This document shows, piece after piece, positions 1 to 11,230 of a DNA stretch of 58,722 nt. The notes beneath the pieces are model-generated. The model was not told the DNA's origin, did no database searches, and saw nothing but the letters and a program-made list of their open reading frames with translations. The position numbers and the translations under genes were made by a program. Numbering within the stretch: position 1 is the first letter of the stretch; each line of letters opens with the position of its first letter. Source of the stretch: Nemertoderma westbladi (taxonomy: Eukaryota; Xenacoelomorpha; Nemertodermatida; Nemertodermatidae); assembly GCA_032718475.1 (NCBI GenBank), contig JAUCBJ010000831.1:1-58722 (forward strand), in the 5' to 3' direction.

Positions 1-1045
1 ATGGGAATGTGGGAAGGTTGGTAGGAATGTATGAAGATGGGAATGTGGGAAGATGGGAATGCGGGAATGTGGATGGAAATGTGGGAAGGTGGGTGGGAGT
101 GTAGGAGGATGGGAATGTGGGAAGGTGGATGGGAATGCGGGAAGGTGGATGGGAATGTGGGAAGGTTGGTGGGAATGTAGGAAGATTGGAATGTGGATGG
201 GAATGTGGGAAGATGGGAATGCGGGAATGAGGATGGAAATGTGGGAAGATGGGAATGTGGGAAAGTGAGTGGGACTGTAGGAAGATGGAAATGTGGGAAG
301 ATGGGAATGTGGGAAGGTGAGTGGGACTGTAGGAAGATGGGAATGTGGGAAGGTGGATGGGAATGTGGGAAGATGGGAATGCGGAAAGGTGGATGGGAAT
401 GTGGGAAGGTGGGTGGGAATGTAGGAAGATGGTTATGTGGGAAGTTGGGTGGTAATGTAGGAAGATGGGAATGCGGGAAGGTGGATGGCAATGTGGGAAG
501 GTGGATGGGAATGTGGAGAGATGGGAATATGGGAAGGTAGGTGGGAATGTATGAAAATGGTTATGTGGGAAGTTGGGTGGGAATGTAGGAAGATGGGTGG
601 GAATGTGGGAAGATGGATAGGAATCTGGTAAGATGGGAATGCGGGAAGGTGGATGGGAATGTGGGAAGTTGGGCGGAAATGTAGGAAGATGGGAATGCGA
701 GAAGGTGGGTGGGAAGAGGTGGGTAGGAATGTGGGAATGTGGGAAGATGGATGGGAATGTGGGAAGATGGGAACGCGGGAAGGTTGATGGGAATGTAGGA
801 AGTTGGGCGGGAATGTAGGAAGATGGGAATATGGGAAGGCGGATGGGAATGTGGGTAGGTGAGTGGGAATGTGGGAAGGTGGGTGGGAATGTAGGAAGAT
901 GGGAAGGTGGATGGGAGTGTAGGAAGACGGGAATGTGGGAAGGTGGATGGGAATATGGGAAGGTAGATGGGAATGTGGGAAGATGGGTGGGTATGTAGGA
1001 AGAGGGGAATGTAGGGAGATCGGAATGTGGGAAGATGGGAATGAC
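1..1045. repeat. G-rich minisatellite, about 20-bp unit
   Basis: Imperfect tandem repeats of units such as GGGAATGTGGGAAGGTGGAT, interspersed with shorter GGAAGATGGGAATG variants. The array runs from the window edge to about 1045. Open frames inside it translate only as repeated G/W/M/C/K peptides and are compositional artefacts. The array is cut by the window start, so its full length is unknown. Confidence 0.95.
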
Positions 1046-1885
1046 GTTATTTTTACCTACCAATAGATGAAAAGGAGCAGGTTACAGAGGTGGGCTTTTC
1101 TAACCAAAACAATAAACGATATTTTTACCAATTGAGGGATAGGAGCAGGTTACAGAGGCGGGATTTTCTAACCAAAACAATAAACGATATTGTTACCAAT
1201 TGAGGAAAAGGAGCAGGTTTCAGAGGCGGTTTTTTGTAAGCGAAACAATAAACGGTGTTATGCCTACCAATCGAGGGAAAGGAGCCGGTTACAGAGGCGG
1301 GCTTTTCTAACCAAAACAATAAACGATATTGTTACCAATTGAGGAAGAAGAGCAGGTTACAGTGGCGGGATTTTCTAACCAAAACAATAAACAATATTGT
1401 TACCAATTGAGGTAAAGGAGCAGGTTATAGAGGCGGGCTTTTCTATCCAAAACAATAAACTATATTGTTACCAATTGAGGGAAAGGAACAGGTTACAGAG
1501 CCGGGCTTTTCTAACCAAACAATAAACGATATTGTTACCAATTGAGAGAAAGGAGCAGGTTACAGAGGCGGGCTTTTCTAAACAAAACCATAAACGATGT
1601 TGTTACCTACCAATCGAGAGAAAGGAGCAGGTTACAGATGCAGGCTTTTCTAACCAAAACAATAAACGTTGTTATCTACCAATTGAAGGAGAGGAGTAGA
1701 TTACGGAGGCGGCTTTTCTAAACAAAACAATACATTGTTTTTACCTACCAATTGAGAGAGAGGAGCAGGTCACAGCAGCGGGCATTTCTAACCAAAACAA
1801 TAAACGTTGTTGTGTTGTTATTTACCAATTGAGGGAAAGGAGGAGGTTACAGCAACGGGCTTTTCTATCCAAACAATAAACATTG
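1046..1885. repeat. 67-bp satellite array
   Basis: About a dozen tandem copies of a unit of roughly 66-68 bp containing GGAGCAGGTTACAGAGGCGG, then CTAACCAAAACAATAAACG, then ACCAATTGAGG. Single diverged monomers of the same unit recur elsewhere in the window (about 23790, 24440, 44370 and 49262) in both orientations. The unit therefore probably derives from a dispersed element rather than being a purely local minisatellite. Confidence 0.9.
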
Positions 1886-1904
1886 TTATTCACATCTTCC
1901 CATA

Positions 1905-2065
1905 ATTAATGAATTTATATTGTAAATATTAACCAAACATAAACCAATAACCACATAACATATAAACTGGTAACATATAGCCTCAGTTGTGTTTAATAAA
2001 TAATATAAAACTGTAGACCAAGGTTCAGTATCTCTTCTACAACTCATTGGGAATTCAAACTGAAA
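1905..2065 (+). repeat. Dispersed repeat, copy A
   Basis: Closely similar, in the same orientation, to 12185-12320: both hold TATTGTAAATATTAACCAAA and end in ACAACTCATTGGGAATTCAA. Copy A carries a short extra segment relative to copy B. The family is unidentified. The following stretch to 2498 is AT-rich and I see no gene in it. Confidence 0.75.
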
Positions 2066-2946
2066 AATAAATTATAAAAACGTTAAAGTAAGTAATTTTA
2101 GAGTAAAAAAACGTTAACATATTTATCCAGGAACTACCCAAATATATCATATCGTATTTTTTATTTATTTTCCATATAGAAATGTTATAGGAAATTCTTT
2201 AAAGCAAAACCATATAGCAGAATAGTTCATAAAGATGGTGATGGAGGTCATTAGGAATTTTGTGAAATAAAATTAAATGTTAAATTTTTTACACTTTGCG
2301 TTTCCTACCCAATGTAAATGGTTTTACTCAGTAGAATAAAAAATAATTTTATAATTAAATGTAATAGTTAGTTTCCAATCTTCAGTAGTTATCCAGTTTC
2401 TAGTTTAGTAGTTAGTTAGTTCTATTGAAATTATTTAGTAATTTTATATATAAAACTTACAGTTTTATTAAATCCAAACTTGTACTGGCTCCAGCCTATG
2501 ACCCCGTAGGAATTTTATATATGACACAGCTACCAAACATATATGTTTAGAACAGATATGGGACATTTAAAATATAAAATTATTAAAAAACCATCACCAA
2601 ATTTCACCAAATGGTTGCGCTCGTCTTTTAGGGGGTGTTAAACATTGCAACGGAGAAAATTGCCATGGCAACAGCTCTTATAGTAGATATGAGGAGTGAA
2701 AATTTATGAAAGTTTACTATTTTGGATATGAAGAATATAATGGCACATTTAGTTTTTTGAAAATACCATAGCAACCAAGTAAAAACTACGTTCAAAAGTT
2801 AGCAGTATTGACAATGTCCTTAGCAACGGGCTTTAAACGGGTGCCATGTATATGTAGTGGCCGTAGAGTTATGGAATCAGAGTCTACCACCAATATATCA
2901 AGTCTAAGTAACAATACGACTATGCACTACTTGCTTGTTGCTTGCA

Positions 2947-2960
2947 GTTGCCATGGCAAC
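2947..2960. promoter_or_regulatory. Perfect RFX X-box-like palindrome
   Basis: GTTGCCATGGCAAC is a full palindromic match to the X-box consensus bound by RFX transcription factors. Related copies occur at 2660-2672, 5170-5182, 6148-6160 and 6560-6572 in the arms of the same palindromic element. Function in vivo is inferred; the motif match is direct. Confidence 0.45.
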
Positions 2961-2992
2961 GGGTACGGCTTTGGCTAGAAACGGGCTATATA

Positions 2993-5085
2993 CAGTCGGG
3001 GTCTCAAAGTGCATCTGGTCTTTGAGATTTTCTCAAAGTTTTTCTAAAAGTGTCTAAAAGTCATTACATTACTCCCAACGGCCGCTTTGAATTCTTGTAG
3101 ACACTTTTGGGAATCTCAAAGTGATTTGCTGCTTTTAGGCACTTTGAATTCTTTGAATTTTTTGAGAAATGTTACTTTGAGGTAGTTTGCGGCACTTTTA
3201 ATTCTTTGAGAAAATAAACTCCGAGGTATTCCTGATTGACAGCTCGTGGTAAGTTAACTGAGAGGCAGAGGCATTCTCGGGGAACAATATTATGCGGGCA
3301 ACAAAGTGATACTGTACTTGTGTGCTGGCCAGTTGTTGCATAGAAGCTATATTCCCATTAATTTATCAAATTGAGGTTCCTGAGGTCATTACGGGATGGG
3401 TTTTCGGTCGCAAGTACAAATTGAATTTACGGCACCCTAAAGTCTTTCTAAAAAACATTCATTCAAATAATACATGAAACATAATTTGTGAAACAAGATT
3501 AATGCTTGACAAGATTGATTATTTTAATAACATAATACAATATCAGATTAACAATTAATATAAGAGAAACTTCTCTGTAGTTTCTCTGTGTATACGCAGT
3601 TTCATTATAATGACCTAAAGAAGCCCTGTTGGGAGAAAGCTTGTAATAACATTTGTTATTCATTTCATTAGTCACCTCAGGTCAAACCGTACTACCTTTA
3701 CTGTTTAATTAATATGATAACTATGTTGACGAGAGCGCGAGAATTCCTTCTTAAAAACTAAGAAAGGCTTTCGACTTTCAAGTACGATAGAACGGCTACA
3801 ATCTTGTGTTGTTTTAGCTTAATAGAGATATTAAAATATCCCCTGCCGCTGGCGTTTATATTTGAGCATATTTTAAATGTTTGCCTCATATTCAATTGAT
3901 GTGTACCGCCTTCTGGCAAAGGGTCACCCAGTTTAAACTATCAATCACAGCTAGTGAGTAGCGACCCACAGTCGGCGACCTTCAAACAAACAGGTGCAGA
4001 GTCGGAAAGAACTGTCACATGCTTTGCTTGGCTTGTGGTACCATTTGATTACATAATAGATTTTGGCAGACTGGGCGGTCGCTCTGACCATATGCATTGC
4101 GCACCAACAATGCCTAAAACATCTATGGGAACAGCCAATTAGTGCGCTTGAATCATTTATCTTTATTCCTGCCTCTATCGTTATTCTTTACTTTGTATAA
4201 CACAATTTACAGTGCGGCAAAGAATGGCTGGTTGACCATTGAAATGCATTGGTAAAGGTATTCGGCGTTCACGTGGGCTAAACAAATTTAAACAGTACAG
4301 TTTTAGCACTATACATTAATATAGATAGGGCAACAGACAAACTGTCTATGACACAAATACCAACACATTCCGATAGCCTGCAATTACGGCGTCTCTAAAG
4401 AGCCCAAATATAAATTAATAAAATCCTCTATGAAACAATAAAAATTCCTACAAAAAATACTGCTGTATTAAATATTAGTTACTGCAGTAACATATAACAA
4501 TTACTGCAGTAACAAATATTTATTACTGCAGTAATAAATATTTATTACTGCAGTAATAAATATTTATTACTGCAGTAATAAATATTTATTACTGCAGTAA
4601 TAAATATTTATTACAGCAGTAACAAATATTTATTACTGCAGTAACAAATATTTATTACTGCAATAATCAATATTAATAAATTAATAAATAATTGAATAAA
4701 AATTAATACTGCAGTAATCAATATTAATAAATAATTGAATAAAAATTTATACTGCAGTAACAAATTATTTGTTACTGCAGAAAAATACAATTTTTTATTA
4801 CTGCAGCAAGTTTAATTCTTACTTTCAGTAACAAATATTTATTACTGCAGTATTTTTTGAAGGCATCTTTATTGTTTCATAGAGGTTTTTATTTCTTATA
4901 TTTTACCCTTTAGTAGTCAAAGTCAATATACCCCATACCATAGCCAGCTTCAGACAGGACTGTATGAAATGACTGACAGTACTGCGTTGAAATCTTTGAG
5001 GACACTTTGTAATTTTCTTGGACCACTTTTAGAAATTTGAGACACTTTTAACTCAAAGAACAGATGCACTTTGAGACCCCGACTG
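2993..5085. mobile_element. Non-autonomous TIR element with TA target duplication (Tc1/mariner-like)
   Basis: Perfect 25-bp terminal inverted repeats occupy 2993-3017 and 5061-5085, beginning CAGTCGGGGTCTCAAAG. The element is flanked by TA on both sides (2991-2992 and 5086-5087). The subterminal regions repeat AAAGTGTCT/AGACACTTT motifs. The interruption matches exactly where the left palindrome arm lacks a partner, which confirms the insertion. The TA duplication and the CAGT terminus fit Tc1/mariner-type non-autonomous elements, but no transposase reading frame is present, so the superfamily is inferred. Confidence 0.85.
4425..4885. repeat. Nested hairpin with TTACTGCAGTAA palindromic array
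   Basis: Inverted termini CCTCTATGAAACAATAAA (from 4425) and its complement (ending 4885) enclose about 400 bp. The enclosed DNA consists largely of the palindromic 22-bp unit TTACTGCAGTAATAAATATT, repeated perfectly near 4515-4600 and degenerately on either side. It is probably a small palindromic insertion within the larger TIR element at 2993-5085. Confidence 0.75.
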
Positions 5086-6204
5086 TATTAGCCGTAGCGT
5101 CATTAAATCAACCTCCACCCCCACTATATCGAGTATAAGGAAAAATATGCAATATGTTTCAGTTTCTAGATGCCATGGCAACTTATCAGAATTGTCAACG
5201 AAGTGTTTTTCATATCAATTTGCTGTTTTGACTACATAAAAGAGCGCATTTTGAAATCTGAGTGAAGTTTACATGATCATACTGTATATTTAGAGATATT
5301 TCATTTGTCATAACTTTTATGCCCTATAACATTCTTAAATAAATGAAATGACATTGTGTTAAGAATTGCAATTACGACAGTAATCAGTGCACATAACACC
5401 GTTAGGACTAGGCCTTCAAGAACAAGAACAGTGCGCATGCTAGCCGCTAGGGGGCTACATGTCTAAACATTAATTGTCCTTCCATTTCTTTGCTTTTATT
5501 CCGTTTGTTAAGGTAAAACTTGGCATATAATGTACTAGACAAAATGCTGCGACTTTGCCAGGAGGTTGATCGGCCAGCAGTTCTCTAGTCTGCCGCTAGT
5601 GGACGCGTGCCATACATAATATATCAACCTCTCTTATACTGTATGTCAAAAACGATTGTTTGAAAGAACCATATAAATTCGAATGCGCTCTTTTATATAC
5701 AGTATATATATATTAGACATTTCGCACTCTGTCGGTAGACTTGAGAACTGCAAACGGATTAGCCTCAGTCTCCCTTGAAATATACAACTGTGCTCTCGTA
5801 CATATCTGCCAAGTTTTACCTTGAACGGAATAAAAGCAAAGAAATGGAAGAACATTTAATGTTTACACATGTAGCCCCCTAGCGGTTTGCATGCTCACTG
5901 TTTAATTGTTCTTGTAGGCCTAACTGTATTATGTGCACTGATTACTGCACTGTTACTTGCAATTCTTAACACAATGTAATTTTATTTCTTTAAGAATGTT
6001 ACACAGTAGTACATAAAGTGATGACAAATGTAATATCTCTAAATACAAGTAGGCTTATCATGAAACCACACTCAAAATGGGCAATCTTATGTACTCTTAT
6101 TTAGTTTAAGAGTGATATGAAAAACACTTTGTTAACAATTCTGACAAGTTGCCATGGCATCTAGAAACTGAAACATATTGCATATTTTTCCTTATATCGA
6201 TATG

Positions 6205-6485
6205 TTATAGGTTCCACCTTGGTGTAGTGGTTGCATTGAATTCACATCTCCCGTAGGTCGTGGGTTCGATCCTCAATGGGCCAGGGCAGTTTTCGTTTCG
6301 GCACTTTAAAGGGACCAGCCAGGGCGCATCTCTGCCTTGCATCCTTACGTGGTAGCTAAATGAGTACTGGAGTTTCCTCTGGGGAGTAAAGTTATGTGGG
6401 GACCGCACTGGAAATAAGTCGTCAGACTTTGTGCGTAATCCCTGGCCTAGCGGCCGAAGAAAATTTACTTTACTTTTACTTTTAT
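6205..6485 (+). mobile_element. tRNA-derived SINE
   Basis: Just inside the 5' end, TGGTGTAGTGG matches a polymerase III A box and GGTTCGATCC matches a B box about 35 bp further on, the spacing expected of a tRNA head. A non-tRNA body follows (GGCACTTTAAAGGGACC...). It ends in a simple tail of ACTTTACTTTTACTTTTA type. It sits exactly where the right arm of the palindrome is interrupted (between the CTTATATCGATAT and ATATAGTGGGGG blocks), so it is an insertion younger than the palindrome. A 67-residue antisense open frame here is a shadow. Confidence 0.85.
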
Positions 6486-6559
6486 ATAGTGGGGGTTGCG
6501 GAGGTTGATTTTAATGACGCTACCGCTAATATATAGCATGTATCTAGCCAAAGTTACCC

Positions 6560-6572
6560 GTTGCCATGGCAA
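6560..6572. promoter_or_regulatory. X-box-like site in right palindrome arm
   Basis: GTTGCCATGGCAA is the counterpart in the right arm of the perfect X-box at 2947-2960, with one end base changed. Whether it is bound by RFX proteins is unknown. Confidence 0.35.
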
Positions 6573-6802
6573 ATGCAAACAAGCAAGTAGTGCATATTGT
6601 TCCTTAGACTTGATATATTGGTGGTAGACTCTGATCCGATGACGTTAAGAATACTGCAAATGCATTACGCCCGTTTAAAGCCCGTTGCTAAGGAAATTGT
6701 CAATAGTGCTAACTTTGAAGGTTGTTTTCACTTAGTTGCTATGGTATTGTACTATGGTATGGTACTAAATATGCCATTAAATTCTTCATATCCAAAATAC
6801 TG

Positions 6803-7620
6803 TATGTAAGCGGATCCATTCCGTTATACACTTCCTACCAATAAATGGGGGGTGAACTGATTTATCAATGAGTTAAGGTATACAGCCAATAAAGCATACC
6901 TGAGAATGGATGATGCACTAGGGCTAGCCAAGATGTGGTTTAACAGCCTACCTCAGGGAATACAGGCTATCATAGGCTCAAGTTATCAATGAGTTAAGGT
7001 ATGCAGCCAATAAAGCATACCTGAGAATGGATGATGTAATAGGGCTAGCCAAGAGGTGGTTTAACAGCCTACCTCAGGGAATACAGGCTATCATAGGCTC
7101 AAGTTATCAATGAGTTAAGGTATGCAGCCAATAAAGCATACCTGAGAATGGATGATGTAATAGGGCTAGCCAAGAGGTGGTTTAACAGCCTACCTCAGGG
7201 AATACAGGCTATCATAGGCTCAAGGGAGATAGGGCATATGGGGCGATATTAACCGACCAATGGGAGGGCCACAAGTGGCAATTGGGATGTGTTGGCCAAT
7301 TATACGTGTTAAAGCATATCTAATGTGTTTTCCCTATTTCCATATATTGATATTACGTGCCTACCAACTCAGTTGTCTATATTATTCAGGTAGGATGTCG
7401 CACAGTTTTCACCGTCGTCCGTAGCCTATTTAATTATACTGAATGAGCTGTAATCTGTTTAACGGTAAATATTGCAAGCTATCATTAACAACGATGTTTA
7501 ACACCCGGCCTTCGGCCTTCAATATTATCAACGCGGCGACGCAGAAACACTACACCAATCAATCCGGTTGGGATCCCACTAGCCAACCAGGATCCCGTCG
7601 CAAAAAATCTTCAAACAATT
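6803..7620. mobile_element. Insertion in the right palindrome arm with three 121-bp repeats
   Basis: This segment has no partner in the left arm, so it is an insertion. It contains three near-identical 121-bp tandem units starting at 6864, 6985 and 7106. Each begins ATCAATGAGTTAAGG and ends near CATAGGCTCAAG. Read in one frame each unit stays open for 40 codons (contains GLAKRWFNSLPQGIQ), but 121 is not a multiple of three, so the tandem copies shift frame. The unit may derive from a retroelement coding region; the family is not identified. Confidence 0.6.
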
Positions 7621-7790
7621 TAACTCGTCATATCTACTATAAGAGCTGTTGCTATGGTAATTTTCTCCGTTGCTATGTTTAATACCCCCTAAAAAACGAG
7701 CGCAACCATTTGGTGAAATCTACCCAAATTTTTTTAATGTCCCACTGTACTAAACATCTATGTAGGGTAGTTGAGTCATATATAAAATTC

Positions 7791-8306
7791 CTACGGGGTC
7801 AAAGGTTGTTGCCTGTAATAAATCTTCATTTCAACTCGAGAAGCCGGACTCTTTTCAGTAACATGATACCAATAAGATCCTTTATCATCCTCCACACCAT
7901 ATTCTCCGTTCAAGTTACTGGCCATGCAGGCCCTGTACCACCACCCTCCAGTATAATCTACGGCGCAGTTGCCGATGTTCCACCAGTCATTATCGCGGTC
8001 CTTGGTGCTGAATGGGATACGGTTGTGATATAACAATGCGTTACCAGCAGTACCACGGTAACCGGATACAAATAGGCGATAATTAGTTGCAGCTGATCCG
8101 ATAGAGAAGTTGTTGTATTCCGCATATTTGTGTTCGTTGTTGTACCACAAATCGACTCTCAACTTCACCCCGCCATCACTCAGCTTGTGGATCTTCTCCA
8201 ACCCCAACCAAAAATTGGTATTCGGGTCGCCAAATCCTTCAACGTATTCAGTCCAGTTTCGATAGAAGTCAACAGATCCATCAACTCTTTGTTGAATCTT
8301 TATCCC
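7791..8306 (-). CDS. Fibrinogen-related domain protein, C-terminal exon
   Basis: This exon encodes most of a fibrinogen C-terminal (FReD) globular domain, as in ficolins, tenascins and secreted invertebrate FREPs that recognise glycans or acetylated ligands. Visible motifs in order are RVDGSVDFYRNW, FWLGLEKIHKL, LRVDLW, NYRLFVSGY, FSTKDRDNDW, NCAVDYTGGWWY and the SNLNGEY loop, then VEMKIYY close to the end. The DRDND segment is the usual calcium-site region, and two cysteines (NCAV and YRAC) are in the positions of the conserved disulfide. The exon starts at 8306 after a good acceptor (TTGTTTGGACAG). The methionine at 8318 lies in the intron and is not a start. The N-terminal subdomain (about 60 residues) is missing and must be on another exon. 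The stop codon lies in the terminal inverted repeat of the neighbouring palindrome. Confidence 0.85.
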   Translation of the reverse strand, partial: GIKIQQRVDGSVDFYRNWTEYVEGFGDPNTNFWLGLEKIHKLSDGGVKLRVDLWYNNEHKYAEYNNFSIGSAATNYRLFVSGYRGTAGNALLYHNRIPFSTKDRDNDWWNIGNCAVDYTGGWWYRACMASNLNGEYGVEDDKGSYWYHVTEKSPASRVEMKIYYRQQPLTP

Positions 8307-8817
8307 CTGTCCAAACAAGAATTGGGTAAAAAAACTAACATCCTTCTTAAGCTCATTTTTTTATTTAATTGTACTTATTTTCCACTCATTTCATATAAAT
8401 CTAATTAACGAATCAACTTCTTTAATGCCCATTAATTAAAAATAAATAATTACCTTGTTTTTCACTACTAATAATACACGTTCGTGGGGCCTTCGCGCAG
8501 CAAGAGGCTCAGTTACCGTGGTGTGGGGTAACTTAGGCCAGTGGGGTAACTTAGGCCATTTTTGAAAAGTTTACTATTTTCATTTCCAAATTGAAAAGTA
8601 CTGTAATGCACAGCTCACATGGTTACATGGAAATGGTCTTAATCGAAAGCACAACAATCAGACTATACGTTAAACGCCTAATATTGCTGCTATTTTCTAG
8701 TTAATATGTTGTATTTCATATTTTAAAAAAGTTAAGTTTTTTCGAGGAAAAATATAGGTATTTTGAGTTGCCCCTTTTCTCGAAGGGGGATCATGGTCTC
8801 TGTATTAAACTATACTC

Positions 8818-10665
8818 ATAAGGTGTATAGATATACCAACCTAACCAACATAACGGTGTATAGATATATCAACCTAACCAACATAACGGTGTACAGATAC
8901 ACCAACCTAACCAACATAATGGTGTACAGATACACCAACCTAACCAACATAACGGTGTACAGATACACCAACCTAACCAACATAACGGTGTACAGATACA
9001 CCAACCTAACCAATATAACGGTGTACAGATACAGATACACCAACCTAACCAACATAACGGTGTACAGATATACCAACCTAACCAACATATCGGTGTACAG
9101 ATACACCAACCTTACCAACATAACGGTGTACCGATATACCAACCTAACCAACATAACGGTGTACAGATACACCAACCTAACCAACATAACGGTGTACAGA
9201 TACACCAACCTAACCAACATAACGGTGTACAGGAGATATACCAACCTAACCAACATAACGGTGTACAGATATACCAACCTAACCAACATAACGGTGTACA
9301 GATACACCAACCTAACCAATATAACGGTGTACAGATACAGATACACCAACCTAACCAACATAACGGTGTACCGATATACCAACCTAACCAACATATCGGT
9401 GTACAGGAGATATACCAACCTAACCAACATAACGGTGTACCGATATACCAACCTAACCAACATATCGGTGTACAGATATACCAACCTAACCAACATAACG
9501 GTGTACAGATACACCAACCTAACCAACATAACGGTGTACTGGAGATATACCAACCTAACCAACGTAACGGTGTACAGATATACCAACCTAACCAACATAA
9601 CGGTGTACCGATATACCAACCTAACCAACATATCGGTGTACAGGAGATATACCAACCTAACCAACATAACGGTGTACAGATACACCAACCTAACCAATAT
9701 AACGGTGTACAGATACAGATACACCAACCTAACCAACATAACGGTGTACCGATATACCAACCTAACCAACATATCGGTGTACAGATATACCAACCTAACC
9801 AACATAAAAGGTGTACAGTACAGATATACCAACCTAACCAACATAACGGTGTACCGATATACCAACCTAACCAACATATCGGTGTACAGGAGATATACCA
9901 ACCTAACCAACATAACGGTGTACAGATACACCAACCTAAACAATATAACGGTGTACAGATACAGATACACCAACCTAACCAACATAACGGTGTACCGATA
10001 TACCAACCTAACCAACATATCGGTGTACAGATATACCAACCTAACCAACATAAAAGGTGTACAGTACAGATATACCAACCTAACCAACATAACGGTGTAC
10101 CGATATACCAACCTAACCAACATATCGGTGTACAGGAGATATACCAACCTAACCAACATAACGGTGTACAGATATACCAACCTAACCAACATAACGGTGT
10201 ACAGTACAGATATACCAACCTAACCAACATAACGGTGTACAGTACAGATATACCAACCTAACCAACATATCGGTGTACAGATACACCAACCTAACCAACA
10301 TATCGGTGTACAGGAGATATACCAACCTAACCAACATAACGGTGTACAGATACACCAACCTAACCAACATAACGGTGTACAGATATAACAACCAACCAAC
10401 ATAACGGTGTACAGATACACCAACCTAACCAACATAACGGTGTACAGATACACCAACCTAACCAACATAACGGTGTACAGATTTAACAACCAACCAACAT
10501 AACGGTGTACAGATACACCAACCAACCAACATAACGGTGTACAGATATAACAACCAACCAACATAACGGTGTACAGATACACCAACCTAACCAACATAAC
10601 GGTGTACAGATACACCAACCTAACCAACATATCGGTGTACAGATACACCAACCTAACCAACATGA
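8818..10665. repeat. 33-bp minisatellite, about 55 copies
   Basis: Tandem units of ACCAACCTAACCAACATAAC plus GGTGTACAGATAC. Variants include GATATCGGTGTACCG, inserted CAGATA hexamers and AGGAGATATACC forms that recur at intervals. Because 33 is a multiple of three, long open frames exist on both strands (repeated YTNLTNITVYR on plus, MLVRLVYLYTV on minus). They have no start context and are shadows of the repeat. Confidence 0.95.
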
Positions 10666-10940
10666 TTTAAAACTATTATTGTTAACGTTTTGTCTGTGTC
10701 TGTCGTCAGTGTGTCTGTCCAGTTGTCAGTTGAAGGCTCAAATATTATAATTCAGTAAATATTTTCATTTCACAGCCTAGTTTCTTTTACATATTCTGAT
10801 AACTAAATAGAGAATAGAGTCACAACGAAGTATGAAAAATCTAATCTCATTTTTTTTTCCTTCGGATACTCTTACCGGATCCAGATGAAACTTCGATAAT
10901 AATAATAAGTAGAAGTAATAATTAAAGATAGATAAGTAAA

Positions 10941-11230
10941 TAATAAACATTTCAATTGTTGCTGATACAAAATCAGTCCAGTAACTACGGGTATGTACGA
11001 CATGTCAAAATGTGGCATTTTTAACGCTCTTTCACGTGGTATGCTTTTTATGCTGAACTGAAACCATGTCTTTCGCTCAGAACTTTCAAAAGGTTACCGA
11101 ACGTAAAAAGAATTTTTCAATAAATAATAAACATTTCAATTATTGCTGATACAATATCACTCTACTATGTATACGTCAGTCAAAATGTGGCATTTTAACG
11201 CTCTTTCACATGGTATAATTCTTAAACTGG
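10941..11230. repeat. Imperfect tandem duplication, 184-bp offset
   Basis: TAATAAACATTTCAATT...GCTGATACAA and GTCAAAATGTGGCATTTT...ACGCTCTTTCAC recur in the same order at 10941-11045 and 11125-11220. The duplication lies within the TIR element at 8516-11498. Confidence 0.7.

Larger units (their letters stand above)
2499..7801. mobile_element. 5.3-kb imperfect palindrome (foldback-like element)
   Basis: The left arm (2499-2992 plus 5086-about 5640) pairs by reverse complement with the right arm (about 5680-7801). Clear anchors are 2501-2520 against 7781-7799 (ACCCCGTAGGAATTTTATA), the CTTATAGTAGATATGA blocks at 2680 and 7635, the ACTTGCTTG/CAAGCAAGT blocks at 2930 and 6580, and 5400-5530 against 5805-5930. 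The axis lies near 5660. The arms differ because later elements inserted into them: 2993-5085 on the left, and 6205-6485 and about 6803-7620 on the right. No transposase is visible. It may be a foldback-type transposon or an inverted duplication. No convincing target-site duplication was seen. Confidence 0.8.

Noticed and set aside
53-818. W/G/C-rich open frames in the first kilobase
   Set aside because: Frames through a G-rich minisatellite with no domain or consistent period.
2960-5090. LTRs suggested by repeated ends of the 2.1-kb insert
   Set aside because: The ends are inverted, not direct, with a TA duplication, so it is a TIR DNA element.
7710-8408. Plus-strand frames of 107 and 92 codons
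   Set aside because: Antisense to the clear fibrinogen-domain exon.
8763-10663. Long open frames of 372-486 codons on both strands
   Set aside because: They are frames through the 33-bp minisatellite (33 is divisible by 3), with no domain, no start context and equal openness on both strands.
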